29,008 nt of DNA from an uncultured Bacilli bacterium (GTDB taxonomy: Bacteria; Bacillota_I; Bacilli_A; RF39; UBA660). Positions 8,239 to 15,617 of this stretch are shown here, in pieces. Where the stretch lies: the NCBI GenBank assembly GCA_934096805.1, contig CAKOMW010000008.1, positions 1-29,008 on the forward strand. The letters are read 5' to 3'. Under the pieces are notes generated by a model. The model had not been told where the DNA came from and made no database searches. It saw only the letters and a list, made by a program, of their open reading frames with translations. A program made the translations under genes and the position numbers. Within the stretch, counting starts at the first letter, position 1. Every line of letters starts with the position of its first letter.

Positions 8239-10302
8239 ATGAAGAAATTTCAAAAAATTATGAAAGAAGGTAAAAAATATAGAGCTTTTTTCATGATATT
8301 ATTGATGCTGATGGTTGGTGTTGTGGGAATAAGTATAGTTGATGCCGCTACACCTGATACGAAACCGCCAGTATTGAAAAGTATTAGCATTAAGAATCCT
8401 AAAAAAGTTTATAATGCTGGGGATAGTGTATATTTTAATATTAATGCTTCTGATGCTATATCTGGAATAGAATCTATAGGAATTGGAGTATGTTTATATG
8501 ATGAGAATTTTAAAGATACTGGCATTTCTCCGTGTAAAAGATATGATCCAATAACTCGATTTTATTTGGAAGCTTATGATTTTCCTAATAATTCTCATAT
8601 AGCTTTACCAAATAAGATAGTTAAAGGAAAATTTGTTGTAGAAGATTTATATATATGTGATAACCAAGCAAACTGTTCTAGTTATACGTTAGATAATGAT
8701 CGTAATTTTGATGCTGATCAAGGATTCTTTAAATTAAAAAATCAAGTGTTTTTTAATGTTAATAGTGATTTAGAATTTGATGAGAATTATGAAATTAGTG
8801 GAGATTCGCTAAAAGATTTAAAATTTAGTAAGAATTCTTTGACTCCTGGTGAACAATTGAAAATTACAGCAGTTGTTTCAGATACTAATATTGATTTTCT
8901 TAATGTTGGTTTTTATGAAAAGGATACTGAAGCTTGGGCAAGTACAAGATTAGATTTTGAATCTCTTAACTCTGATGGGGAAAAAGTTTTTGTGGGTTAT
9001 TTAGATTGTCCATATAAAAATGGTACATATGAGATGGAAATTAGTATGATGATAGCAAATGATGTTGGAGGTGCAAGTGGAAAAGGAATAGATACTGATA
9101 AGTTTCCTTATACTTTAAAAGTTTCAGGTAATAAAAGTGTTGCTAAACCTAGTTTTGCTTTAAAAAAGATAATATATGAGAATAAAAAGTTAATTGCACC
9201 GTCTGTTTACAAATTATCATTACAAGTTGAAGACAAAAATAGTTTAGTAAATGCTGCGATTGTTACACTTCGAAATGAGAGTGGAACTGGTAAAAAAATG
9301 GAAGAAGTTTTAACGCTTGATAAAAATGGTTATTTAACTGGTTATTTTGATATTGATCAATTTGCCTCTACTGGAGAATATTATATATATAATATTAATT
9401 TTGGAATGCGTGAAAGTAATGGAGATTGGGTTGATTCAGATGTGTATGATGTTTTGAATGAAAATGTTAAGTTTGATAAAGTAACACTTTTTGAGGTTGT
9501 CGATTCAGATTTTTATGATTTAGTGACTTCTACTACTGATAAGTACTTAATATCTAAAATAAGTGAAGCTAATGATAATGCAAAAATAGGTATTAATGCG
9601 GTTGATGATTCAATAATAAAGAGTGAAGTATTTCAAACTATCAAAGGAACTAATAAAACTATTTATATAGAATCAAATGGTATACAATGGGTATTTAATG
9701 GAAAAAAAATAAACACTCCTAAAGATGTGGATACAAAAATTACATTAAATATACTTGATGATGACGTTTTAAAAGACAAACTTGGTAAATATATTGATAA
9801 AGGAATAGTTATTAATTTTAAAGATAATGGTGAGCTTCCTGGGGTTGCTTTAGTAAAAATTAAGACTGATTATGCTTTGAGAAATTATATAGGTGCTTCT
9901 AATTTGCAAGTGTATCATTATAATAAAAGTGATGATCAAATGTTTGATGAAGTAGCTAATGATATTTCTCTAACAAAAGATTATAACTTAGAGTTTTATA
10001 TTTCACATAATAGTTCATTTATAATTTCTAATAAAAAAGTTGATGAAAAGCTAGTTTCTAATAATAAAAAAGATTTAAAAACAAATGAAGATAATTTTAA
10101 TGATGGTTTGTCAACTGATAACAATAACAAAAGTGAAAACAGTCTATTTATATATATTGCATATATAATTGGTGGATTAGCGTTTATAGGTTTAATAGTA
10201 TGTATAATAGTTTTAGTGAAAAGAAAGAAAAATAATAAAGCTAATATTAATGGATTAGAAAAGGCAAATAATAAACTTAATAGAGATGATGAAAAAGAAT
10301 AG
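8239..10302 (+). CDS. Secreted, C-terminally membrane-anchored surface protein
   Basis: A 687-aa protein. The N-terminus has lysines and then a hydrophobic stretch ending VDA, a Sec signal peptide with cleavage near residue 34. A bacterial-Ig-like opening follows (KPPVLKSISI, then ASDAISGIESI), resembling repeat modules of Bacillota surface proteins. The remainder is beta-rich without a recognised enzyme motif. A Ser/Asn/Lys-rich spacer leads to a single membrane helix at about 634-657 and a basic, Asn/Lys-rich cytoplasmic tail, so anchoring is by a membrane segment and not sortase (no LPXTG). ATG 8239 is preferred over GTG 8230 because the GTG lies inside the AAGGACAGGTG ribosome binding region. 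The function is unknown. Confidence 0.75.
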   Translation: MKKFQKIMKEGKKYRAFFMILLMLMVGVVGISIVDAATPDTKPPVLKSISIKNPKKVYNAGDSVYFNINASDAISGIESIGIGVCLYDENFKDTGISPCKRYDPITRFYLEAYDFPNNSHIALPNKIVKGKFVVEDLYICDNQANCSSYTLDNDRNFDADQGFFKLKNQVFFNVNSDLEFDENYEISGDSLKDLKFSKNSLTPGEQLKITAVVSDTNIDFLNVGFYEKDTEAWASTRLDFESLNSDGEKVFVGYLDCPYKNGTYEMEISMMIANDVGGASGKGIDTDKFPYTLKVSGNKSVAKPSFALKKIIYENKKLIAPSVYKLSLQVEDKNSLVNAAIVTLRNESGTGKKMEEVLTLDKNGYLTGYFDIDQFASTGEYYIYNINFGMRESNGDWVDSDVYDVLNENVKFDKVTLFEVVDSDFYDLVTSTTDKYLISKISEANDNAKIGINAVDDSIIKSEVFQTIKGTNKTIYIESNGIQWVFNGKKINTPKDVDTKITLNILDDDVLKDKLGKYIDKGIVINFKDNGELPGVALVKIKTDYALRNYIGASNLQVYHYNKSDDQMFDEVANDISLTKDYNLEFYISHNSSFIISNKKVDEKLVSNNKKDLKTNEDNFNDGLSTDNNNKSENSLFIYIAYIIGGLAFIGLIVCIIVLVKRKKNNKANINGLEKANNKLNRDDEKE

Positions 10303-10323
10303 GTATTAAGCAAAGAATAATTT

Positions 10324-10361
10324 AAATAGATTCCTAGTTAACTGTGAGGAATCTATTTTTA
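10324..10361 (+). terminator. Terminator after surface protein gene
   Basis: AAATAGATTCCT (10324-10335) pairs perfectly with AGGAATCTATTT (10347-10358), 12 bp, then T-rich. Confidence 0.9.
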
Positions 10362-10388
10362 TATTTAATTTCATTAATTTTTTTGCAT

Positions 10389-10479
10389 AAAAAGGGGAGC
10401 CTTTCGGCTCCTTCAGGGGGTTTTGGTTGAATCTACTTTTCACAATTATCGTAAAAAGTAGGCGGGTAATCTACCACGC
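10389..10479 (-). ncRNA. Structured small RNA, copy 2 of a two-member set
   Basis: The minus-strand promoter TTGACT-17-TATTAT (plus 10486-10514) gives a start near 10479. The ~91-nt RNA opens with a hairpin of GCG-GGTA against TACC-CGC with one bulge (10462-10479). A second hairpin is CTACTTTT/AAAAGTAG (10433-10440 with 10454-10461). A mostly unpaired linker of the pattern CAACCAAAACCCCC follows (within 10412-10432). It ends in GGAGCC-GAAA-GGCTCC (10396-10411) and CCTTTTT, a textbook GNRA-loop terminator. No ORF is present. The layout parallels copy 1 at 4192-4290 although stem sequences differ. It may be a C-rich antisense regulator of ribosome binding sites; no known family is recognised. 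Confidence 0.75.
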
Positions 10480-10485
10480 ATTTTA

Positions 10486-10514
10486 ATAATAATATTTTTT
10501 TTAATAAAAGTCAA
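10486..10514 (-). promoter_or_regulatory. Promoter of small RNA copy 2
   Basis: On the minus strand TTGACT (plus 10509-10514), 17-bp spacer, TATTAT (plus 10486-10491). Confidence 0.75.
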
Positions 10515-10634
10515 TAACATTTTAAAAATATTTATCCTTTTGTTAAATTTAGAGTAAATATATAGTCTGCTTAATTTTTATAGTTTTACTAAGTGTGTTG
10601 ATTAATCATAAGTTTAATGATAGATAGTTATAAT

Positions 10635-10661
10635 AAAAAGACATGGCTTTCATATCTTTTT
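10635..10661 (-). terminator. Terminator of ferredoxin gene
   Basis: AAAAAGACATG (10635-10645) and CATATCTTTTT (10651-10661) form an 11-bp stem with one G-T pair. On the minus strand the TCTTTTTATT tail follows. It overlaps the stop codon. Confidence 0.8.
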
Positions 10662-10851
10662 ATTCATTAATATTTATTGCACCTGTAGGGCAATTGTCTT
10701 TAGCATCTTTAACAGATTCAATATTTTCTTCTTTTACAGTTTCATTTATTGCTTCTGCTACACCATTATCATTTATTTCAAATTCTTCTGGTACTAATGC
10801 TTGACAAGCTCCACAACCAATGCAAAGATTTTCAATTACTTGTGCTTTCAT
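10660..10851 (-). CDS. Small [4Fe-4S] ferredoxin
   Basis: A 63-aa cytoplasmic electron carrier with one [4Fe-4S] cluster. The ligands are C10, C13 and C16 (CIGCGAC) plus C54 (CPTGAI). The position usually held by a fourth nearby Cys reads LVPEEF, normal for single-cluster ferredoxins. ATG 10851 is preferred: GGAGG at 10857-10861 is its ribosome binding site, and a GTG at 10863 would lie inside that site. It is monocistronic, with its own promoter and terminator, and is a likely partner of the NifJ enzyme (inference). It diverges from the tail-anchored protein gene. Confidence 0.93.
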   Translation of the reverse strand: MKAQVIENLCIGCGACQALVPEEFEINDNGVAEAINETVKEENIESVKDAKDNCPTGAININE

Positions 10852-10867
10852 AACTACCTCCACTTTA

Positions 10868-10896
10868 ATTATATATTAAAAAAAACTTAAAAACAA
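10868..10896 (-). promoter_or_regulatory. Ferredoxin promoter
   Basis: On the minus strand TTGTTT (plus 10891-10896), 17-bp spacer, TATAAT (plus 10868-10873). Confidence 0.65.
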
Positions 10897-10949
10897 TTAT
10901 TTTCTTTTTATTTTATTTATGATATACTTTAAATGATAGGGTGATGTAG

Positions 10950-11759
10950 ATGAAAGCAAGGATGGATAAATATCAAGATAGTAACTCATCTAGTCTTAGA
11001 AGTGAGAAGAATAAAAGACTTTATGATGAAGTATCTGATATGAATATAGATTATGTTGATATAAATACTTCTAATGTTATGGAGCTTACTGGTGATAGTA
11101 GTGGCGCTAGAGAAAACTATAAGAGACAACGTGAACTTAATCATATTATACCAAGTGAGAAAAAAACTAAGGTTTATGAAGAATTAGTAAAAGAAAAAAA
11201 TGAAGATAGGGTTTATGATATAAATGAGATATTAAAACTTGCTAGAGAAAATAAATTATTTGGTAGTAATGATTCTAAAAAAAGAATTATTAATACTGAG
11301 TATAATATTTTAACTAAGCTTGATTTGGATGATGTTAAAAATAATGATTATTCTAAAGAAAATCTTCATGATTTAATTGATACTATATATGAAAAAGAAA
11401 AAAAGAATAAGCCTGATGTTGAAAAAGATATTCCTGTAGAAACTGAAAATACTGATATGTTTTCTTTTATAAAGGATGATACTACTGATGTAGACTTGAA
11501 TGAAGAAGTTAGTAAAAATATATTGGAAAAAGAAGAAACTAAGGAAACAATTAACCCTTCTTCTTTAGATGATGATACTAAAGAAGAATCAGAAGAAAAA
11601 GAAGATGCTAAAGACAAGGCTGAAGAAACAACTGAAATGACTGATACTATGGAATTTGAAGAAGTTGTTTCTAAAAAGACAATTTTTATAATTATCCTTG
11701 TTTTGCTATTACTTGGTGTAGTAATTTATGTTTTATTAAAGTACTTTAATGTTATATAG
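10950..11759 (+). CDS. Acidic tail-anchored protein of unknown function
   Basis: A 269-aa protein not recognised from its sequence. The N-terminal ~150 residues are charged and helical-looking. Residues ~150-235 are very rich in Glu, Asp, Lys and Thr, typical of a disordered linker. The last ~25 residues (TIFIIILVLLLLGVVIYVLL) form one membrane helix with only a few residues after it. There is no signal peptide, so most of the protein would be cytoplasmic with a C-terminal anchor. Ribosome binding site AGGGTGATG precedes ATG 10950; a possible -10, TATACT, lies at 10923-10928. It sits upstream of the yunB-like gene, but no functional link is shown. Confidence 0.7.
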   Translation: MKARMDKYQDSNSSSLRSEKNKRLYDEVSDMNIDYVDINTSNVMELTGDSSGARENYKRQRELNHIIPSEKKTKVYEELVKEKNEDRVYDINEILKLARENKLFGSNDSKKRIINTEYNILTKLDLDDVKNNDYSKENLHDLIDTIYEKEKKNKPDVEKDIPVETENTDMFSFIKDDTTDVDLNEEVSKNILEKEETKETINPSSLDDDTKEESEEKEDAKDKAEETTEMTDTMEFEEVVSKKTIFIIILVLLLLGVVIYVLLKYFNVI

Positions 11760-11770
11760 TGCTTTTTTTT
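11738..11770 (+). terminator. Probable terminator after tail-anchored gene
   Basis: AAAGTAC (11738-11744) can pair with GTGCTTT (11759-11765), one G-T pair, long loop, then eight T. It may limit read-through into the yunB-like gene. Confidence 0.5.
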
Positions 11771-11792
11771 CTTTTTTGTAATATATTTTAGT

Positions 11793-12482
11793 ATGAGAAT
11801 GTACTTAAAAAATAGAAAAATTAGGAAAAAGAGAAGTAGAAAATTTAAAGTTTTTATAATAGTAATAATAATTTTTTTTATTGTGTATTTATTTAGTTCT
11901 TTAACTAGTAGTGTTTCTTCATTTTATATGGATTATGCTAAGAGTAAAGTTTTAGAAATGATTAATATTAAAATTAATGATTCGATTAAACAAGAAACTT
12001 TTAAAGAATTGTCTTCTGATGATTTATTTTATGTTACGAAAAATAGTAATAATGAGATAGAGATGATTGATTATAATACTTATAAGGTTAATATGTTTTT
12101 AGATGTGGTTTCGTCTTCTGTATCAAAAGAAGTTTTAAATTTTAATGATGAAGTTGTCTTAAAAATACCTTTTTTTTCTGTTTTAAATAATCCTATTTTT
12201 AGTAATGTTGGTCCATCTATACCGGTTAAAGTAAGGGTTTCTAATGCTATTTATTCTAATGTTGAGGTGAAGATAAAAGAGTATGGAATTAATAATTGTT
12301 TAGTTGAAATTTATATTTTGCTTGAAGTAAATGTTAAAGTATTATTACCAATTATTAGTGATGATATAGTTATAAAAAATGAAATTCCTATTTCTTATAA
12401 AATAATAAATGGTCAAATACCTAGTTATTATGGAGGAAACTTATCTAAAAATTCTAATATTTATGCTTTACCACTGGAGTAG
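11793..12482 (+). CDS. yunB: YunB-like sporulation protein
   Basis: A 229-aa protein. A basic N-terminus is followed by one membrane helix at about 18-40. The rest matches the YunB pattern, including FSNVGPSIPVKV near 147-158, a central INNCLVEIYILLEVNVKVLLP segment and the end IPISYKIINGQIPSYYGG. In Bacillus subtilis yunB is a mother-cell sigma-E gene and its loss impairs spore formation (established); its biochemical role is unknown. No good ribosome binding site precedes ATG 11793, and ATG 11799 is an alternative; the upstream DNA is T-rich. Its presence, with the YutH-like gene, suggests a spore-forming lineage. Confidence 0.8.
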   Translation: MRMYLKNRKIRKKRSRKFKVFIIVIIIFFIVYLFSSLTSSVSSFYMDYAKSKVLEMINIKINDSIKQETFKELSSDDLFYVTKNSNNEIEMIDYNTYKVNMFLDVVSSSVSKEVLNFNDEVVLKIPFFSVLNNPIFSNVGPSIPVKVRVSNAIYSNVEVKIKEYGINNCLVEIYILLEVNVKVLLPIISDDIVIKNEIPISYKIINGQIPSYYGGNLSKNSNIYALPLE

Positions 12483-12496
12483 AATAGTAGTATAAT
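12467..12496 (+). promoter_or_regulatory. Possible promoter for 12570 gene
   Basis: TTTACC, 18-bp spacer, TATAAT (12491-12496). It overlaps the end of the yunB-like gene. Confidence 0.4.
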
Positions 12497-12569
12497 GATA
12501 TTGAAATTATTAATTTAAGAAAATAATTGCAGTTTTTGTGATTATGTTAGTTTTGGATAAAGGAAAGGA

Positions 12570-12854
12570 ATGAAGTTTGATATGTACGAATTTAATGGTA
12601 TAAAATATGAGTTAGTAAAAGATGATAATGATATATTTGATTATGAAATCATGAAAGAGTTAGTTACGGATTATTTTATAGATTATGATTATATTTTTGT
12701 TGATATGGCTTATAATAAATTTAGATTAAAGGGTTTTTGTGATGAAAAGAATAAGAAGTTTAATAAGATAAATAGTTTTTCTTTACTTGATGATTATATA
12801 GAAAATTACTGTGCTCCTAAGTGTAAATGGTTTTATTTAAGAAAAATGAAGTAA
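12570..12854 (+). CDS. Small hypothetical protein, 94 aa
   Basis: The product is rich in Asp, Tyr, Phe and Lys, with no signal peptide, membrane helix or motif that I recognise. Two cysteines near the C-terminus (CAPKC) form a CxxxC pair. AGGAAAGG just before ATG 12570 supports translation. It is followed directly by the promoter of the DUF1292-like gene, so it is probably transcribed alone. Confidence 0.6.
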   Translation: MKFDMYEFNGIKYELVKDDNDIFDYEIMKELVTDYFIDYDYIFVDMAYNKFRLKGFCDEKNKKFNKINSFSLLDDYIENYCAPKCKWFYLRKMK

Positions 12855-12858
12855 ATTG

Positions 12859-12887
12859 TTGAAATGCTTTTTTTTTTATGATATAAT
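12859..12887 (+). promoter_or_regulatory. Promoter of 12914-14340 operon
   Basis: TTGAAA (12859-12864), 17-bp spacer, TATAAT (12882-12887); very close to consensus. Confidence 0.82.
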
Positions 12888-12913
12888 TTTTTTAGATACT
12901 AGAGGAGGTCAGT

Positions 12914-13183
12914 ATGGAAGATAAAAAAATGATTACAATAACTAAGTTAGATGGAACAGTAGAAACTGTTGAAGAAGTAATATGTTTTGAGTTTAGTGAT
13001 ACTTTAAAAAAATACGTTGTTTATACAAAAAATGAAACAGATGCAAATGGCAATGTAATAGTTTATGTTACAGAAATGGTTAGTAAAGATGACGGTACTA
13101 ATAGATTTGTTGGAGTAGAAAGTGAAGAAGAATGGACAAAAATAAAAGAAGTTCTTCGTGAACTTGCTAAAGAGGAAGCTTAA
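12914..13183 (+). CDS. DUF1292-like (YrzB-type) protein
   Basis: An 89-aa acidic protein. The pattern is an N-terminal strand, then FEF, VVYTKNETDANGNVIVY and a closing EEEWTKIKEVLREL helix. It fits the DUF1292/YrzB family common in Bacillota, whose function is unknown. In many genomes yrzB follows yrzL and yrrK; here it stands before a coiled-coil gene instead. GAGGAGG precedes ATG 12914. It is 14 bp upstream of the next gene and shares its terminator, so the two form an operon. Confidence 0.65.
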   Translation: MEDKKMITITKLDGTVETVEEVICFEFSDTLKKYVVYTKNETDANGNVIVYVTEMVSKDDGTNRFVGVESEEEWTKIKEVLRELAKEEA

Positions 13184-13197
13184 TCAGGAGGGATATT

Positions 13198-14340
13198 ATG
13201 GAACAAAAAATGATAATAAATAGTGAAAATGGAAATAGAGAGATAGTTGTTTTAGAGGGTCCTACTTTTGGAACATTAGAACAAAGTAAAAAGATAAAAC
13301 TATCACAAGAAAAGTTGTATAATGCTAAAAGAAAAGGATATAAAAAAGTTGCTCCATTTGGTATAAATGAAGTTATTGAACCAGAGAAAGAATCTGTTAA
13401 CGATGAAGTGGTGCTTGAACAAGAACCAGATACAGTGGTGGAAGAATATAAGTTTGAAGAGCCTATTACAAAGGAAGAACCAGTTGTAGTAGAAGAGCCT
13501 GTTATCCATAATGATTTTTCTAGGGATGATAGGATTAATAGTGTAGTTAATTCTACTATTGATAATAGTCATGCTTATGCTGGTACTAATTATAGTGCTA
13601 AAACAAGCTATATGAATCCTGATATAAAAAGTCATGGTAATACTTTGAATGTTGAAGGTAAGATAAAAAAACTTATGGCTGAAGCTGATGAAGCTGACGA
13701 AACAACAATTTTAGGACAAGTTTTACTTGGTGGTGTTTCTAGGATTGAGTCTGTTAAAAAGGAAATTGAAGGATTGAATATTAAGACCTCTAAAATCAAC
13801 GAAGTTATTGAAGGTTTAATGAATGATAAGGGTGTTGCTCAAAGAGAAAATAAAAAATTAGAAGATAGTCTTAGTAGAACTCAGAAAATTGATTTGGGTG
13901 AAATACAAAATGCTATAGCTTTGAAAGCAGTTGATAGTATTAATAAAGGTATTGAAGAACTTGAGGGACAAAAAATTAAATCTGATAGAAATATAGATGA
14001 AATAGATGGTAGAATTGCTAATCAAAATGAAGAAAAAGCTTTATTGGAAGAAGAAAAGAAAAATAAACAAAACGAATTATATGAAGTATGTCGTGATGTT
14101 GAACAACAAAAACAGTTGGCTAATGAATATATTAAGAAACAAGATAAAGTTTCTAAAGAACAAGAAGAGCTTAATGAGTTGTATTCTAATATGACTTTAG
14201 TTAAAGAATATAATTCTCCATCTGCTAATGATAGTTTATTAAAAGAAGAAGAACCAAAGAAGGTAGTGAATATTTCTAATCCTTTTGATAGAATAAGGGA
14301 TTTGGAAGAACCTATTACTTCAAGGACTGCTAGACACTAG
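13198..14340 (+). CDS. Coiled-coil protein of unknown function
   Basis: A 380-aa soluble protein. The first ~60 residues are compact and basic (RKGYKKVAPFGI near 50-60). An acidic, Glu/Pro/Val-rich linker with EEP repeats follows (about 62-105). From ~155 to 340 long Lys/Glu/Gln-rich helices suggest a coiled coil. The tail (NPFDRIRDLEEP) is short and could be a docking peptide. It has neither signal peptide nor membrane helix. CAGGAGGG precedes ATG 13198. It is co-transcribed with the DUF1292-like gene. I do not recognise a family; a scaffolding role is only a guess from the shape. Confidence 0.7.
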   Translation: MEQKMIINSENGNREIVVLEGPTFGTLEQSKKIKLSQEKLYNAKRKGYKKVAPFGINEVIEPEKESVNDEVVLEQEPDTVVEEYKFEEPITKEEPVVVEEPVIHNDFSRDDRINSVVNSTIDNSHAYAGTNYSAKTSYMNPDIKSHGNTLNVEGKIKKLMAEADEADETTILGQVLLGGVSRIESVKKEIEGLNIKTSKINEVIEGLMNDKGVAQRENKKLEDSLSRTQKIDLGEIQNAIALKAVDSINKGIEELEGQKIKSDRNIDEIDGRIANQNEEKALLEEEKKNKQNELYEVCRDVEQQKQLANEYIKKQDKVSKEQEELNELYSNMTLVKEYNSPSANDSLLKEEEPKKVVNISNPFDRIRDLEEPITSRTARH

Positions 14341-14353
14341 TGGTCTTTTTTTT
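14325..14353 (+). terminator. Terminator after coiled-coil gene
   Basis: GACTGCTAG (14325-14333) pairs with CTAGTGGTC (14337-14345) with two G-T pairs, then eight T. Confidence 0.82.
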
Positions 14354-14385
14354 GATCTTTTACATAGAATTAGATGAGGGATTAT

Positions 14386-15294
14386 ATGAAGAATGCTATT
14401 ATCTATTATTATAATATTTATGTTAATGATATAAATAAGATAAATAATGATTATTATTTTGTTTTTAATAATGATGATTATGTAGTGACTAAATATGGAT
14501 ATAATGTAGAAGATTCTTTATATATGTATTTTTTGAATAAGGAAATGATTTCAAAGGGAATTAATACTTATTTGATTTTGCTTACGAGAGAGAATAATGT
14601 TTTGTTTTCTTATGATGATAGTTTGTATTTTTTAATGAGGATACCTAAAATTAAAAATAGAAATATTACTTTTTCAGATGTTATTAATTTTAATTTTTAT
14701 ACTACTGATGATAAGATTATAAAAAACCTTGATAAGTCTAACTGGAGTTATTTCTGGAGTAATAAGATTGATTATATTGAGTATCAATTTAGTGGGGTTA
14801 TGGATAAGTATCCATCTATTAGAGAGAGTATTAATTATTATATCGGTTTATGGGAGAATGCTATTAGTTATTATAATGATAATATAGATAAGGAGCCAAT
14901 TAAACTAGTGGCTCATAAAAGGGTAGATTCTTCTATGGATTTGTTATCGTTTTTGAATCCTATTAATCTGATAATTGATACTAAAGAAAGGGATATTGGT
15001 GAATATTTGAAATCTTTTGTTATTAATGAAAAATATACTAGTGATGTTTTAAATAGGATGTTATCGTATTTAGATAATAAAAAAATAGATACTAAAAGAC
15101 TTATCAGTAGAATTTTGTTTCCTTCTTATTATTTTGATAAATATGATGATATTATGACGGGGTTTAATGATGAAATTCTTATAAAGGATTCGTTTAGAGA
15201 AGGAGATGGTGTTTTAAAATTGTTAAATATAATATTTAATAGATATAGTGATTCTAATATTCCTTATATTGAATGGATAAAAAAAGAAGATTAG
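14386..15294 (+). CDS. yutH: YutH-like spore coat protein (kinase-like fold)
   Basis: A 302-aa protein. It follows YutH, a CotS-related Bacillus spore coat protein with a degenerate kinase-like fold, in several places: ESINYYIGLWENAISYY near 147-163, HKRV then an NLIIDTKERDIGEYLKS segment near 185-217, RILFPSYYFD near 245-254 and the end IPYIEWI. It lacks an obvious catalytic Asp-Phe-Gly-type loop, so phosphotransfer is doubtful. ATG 14386 is preferred to ATG 14374 because TGAGGG (14375-14380) is a well-spaced ribosome binding site for it. The gene converges on the NifU-like gene with a 4-bp overlap at the stops. In B. subtilis yutI, yutH and yunB are also near one another (recalled, not checked). 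Confidence 0.72.
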   Translation: MKNAIIYYYNIYVNDINKINNDYYFVFNNDDYVVTKYGYNVEDSLYMYFLNKEMISKGINTYLILLTRENNVLFSYDDSLYFLMRIPKIKNRNITFSDVINFNFYTTDDKIIKNLDKSNWSYFWSNKIDYIEYQFSGVMDKYPSIRESINYYIGLWENAISYYNDNIDKEPIKLVAHKRVDSSMDLLSFLNPINLIIDTKERDIGEYLKSFVINEKYTSDVLNRMLSYLDNKKIDTKRLISRILFPSYYFDKYDDIMTGFNDEILIKDSFREGDGVLKLLNIIFNRYSDSNIPYIEWIKKED

Positions 15295-15303
15295 TTATCT
15301 TCT
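15279..15303 (-). terminator. Terminator of NifU-like gene
   Basis: AGAAGAT (15285-15291) and ATCTTCT (15297-15303) form the stem; on the minus strand a T-run follows. It lies inside the end of the converging yutH-like gene and may serve both directions weakly. Confidence 0.75.
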
Positions 15304-15518
15304 ACTAATCTTACTTCTTCAATTTCTGGAATTTTATTAATGATTGTTTTTTCGATTCCTTCTTTTAGAGTAACTTGTCTCATCATACATCCACTACAAG
15401 CACCTTGTAATTTTACATAGACAATGTTGTCTTCAATTTTTACAAGTTCGATGTTTCCTCCATCATTCATTAAGAATGGTCTTAGTTCATTGATTACTTC
15501 TAAAACTTTTTCTTTCAT
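15291..15518 (-). CDS. NifU-like iron-sulfur scaffold/carrier (YutI/Nfu type)
   Basis: A 75-aa NifU C-terminal domain protein. The CxxC pair C41/C44 (GACSGCMMRQ) binds a [4Fe-4S] cluster between two subunits for delivery to target enzymes. The opening, with LRPFLMNDGGNIEL, is typical. There is no N-terminal A-type domain, so it is the short Nfu form of Bacillota. ATG 15518 is chosen, with GGTG in the upstream AGCTGGTG as ribosome binding site; a GTG at 15527 would lie within it. Likely clients here are NifJ and ferredoxin. It diverges from the S1-domain gene, and the two promoters share a palindrome. Confidence 0.92.
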   Translation of the reverse strand: MKEKVLEVINELRPFLMNDGGNIELVKIEDNIVYVKLQGACSGCMMRQVTLKEGIEKTIINKIPEIEEVRLVEDN

Positions 15519-15542
15519 TTTAATCACCAGCTTTCAGCTTAT

Positions 15543-15551
15543 ATTATATCA
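15543..15551 (-). promoter_or_regulatory. Extended -10 of NifU-like gene
   Basis: On the minus strand TGATATAAT: TG, one base, TATAAT (plus 15543-15548). The -35 is weak (TAGTCT at plus 15566-15571), inside the palindrome. Confidence 0.6.
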
Positions 15552-15560
15552 CATTTTGGG

Positions 15561-15575
15561 TTTCTAGACTAGAAA
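15561..15575. promoter_or_regulatory. Operator-like palindrome between divergent promoters
   Basis: TTTCTAG-A-CTAGAAA is a perfect 7-bp inverted repeat with a one-base centre. It covers the -35 positions of both the NifU-like promoter (minus) and the S1-domain promoter (plus). It could bind a dimeric repressor; this is inference. Confidence 0.45.
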
Positions 15576-15598
15576 AATATAAAAATATATAGTATAAT
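15570..15598 (+). promoter_or_regulatory. Promoter of S1-domain gene
   Basis: TAGAAA (15570-15575), 17-bp spacer, TATAAT (15593-15598). The start near 15605 leaves a leader of about 13 nt. Confidence 0.6.
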
Positions 15599-15617
15599 AA
15601 GTTTGGAAGTGATGTTA

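Larger units (their letters stand above)
10303..10659. other. 357-bp intergenic region
   Basis: It contains the terminator at 10324-10361, the minus-strand small RNA with its promoter (10389-10514), and part of the ferredoxin terminator (10635 on). The AT-rich stretch 10515-10634 shows nothing recognisable. Confidence 0.75.
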
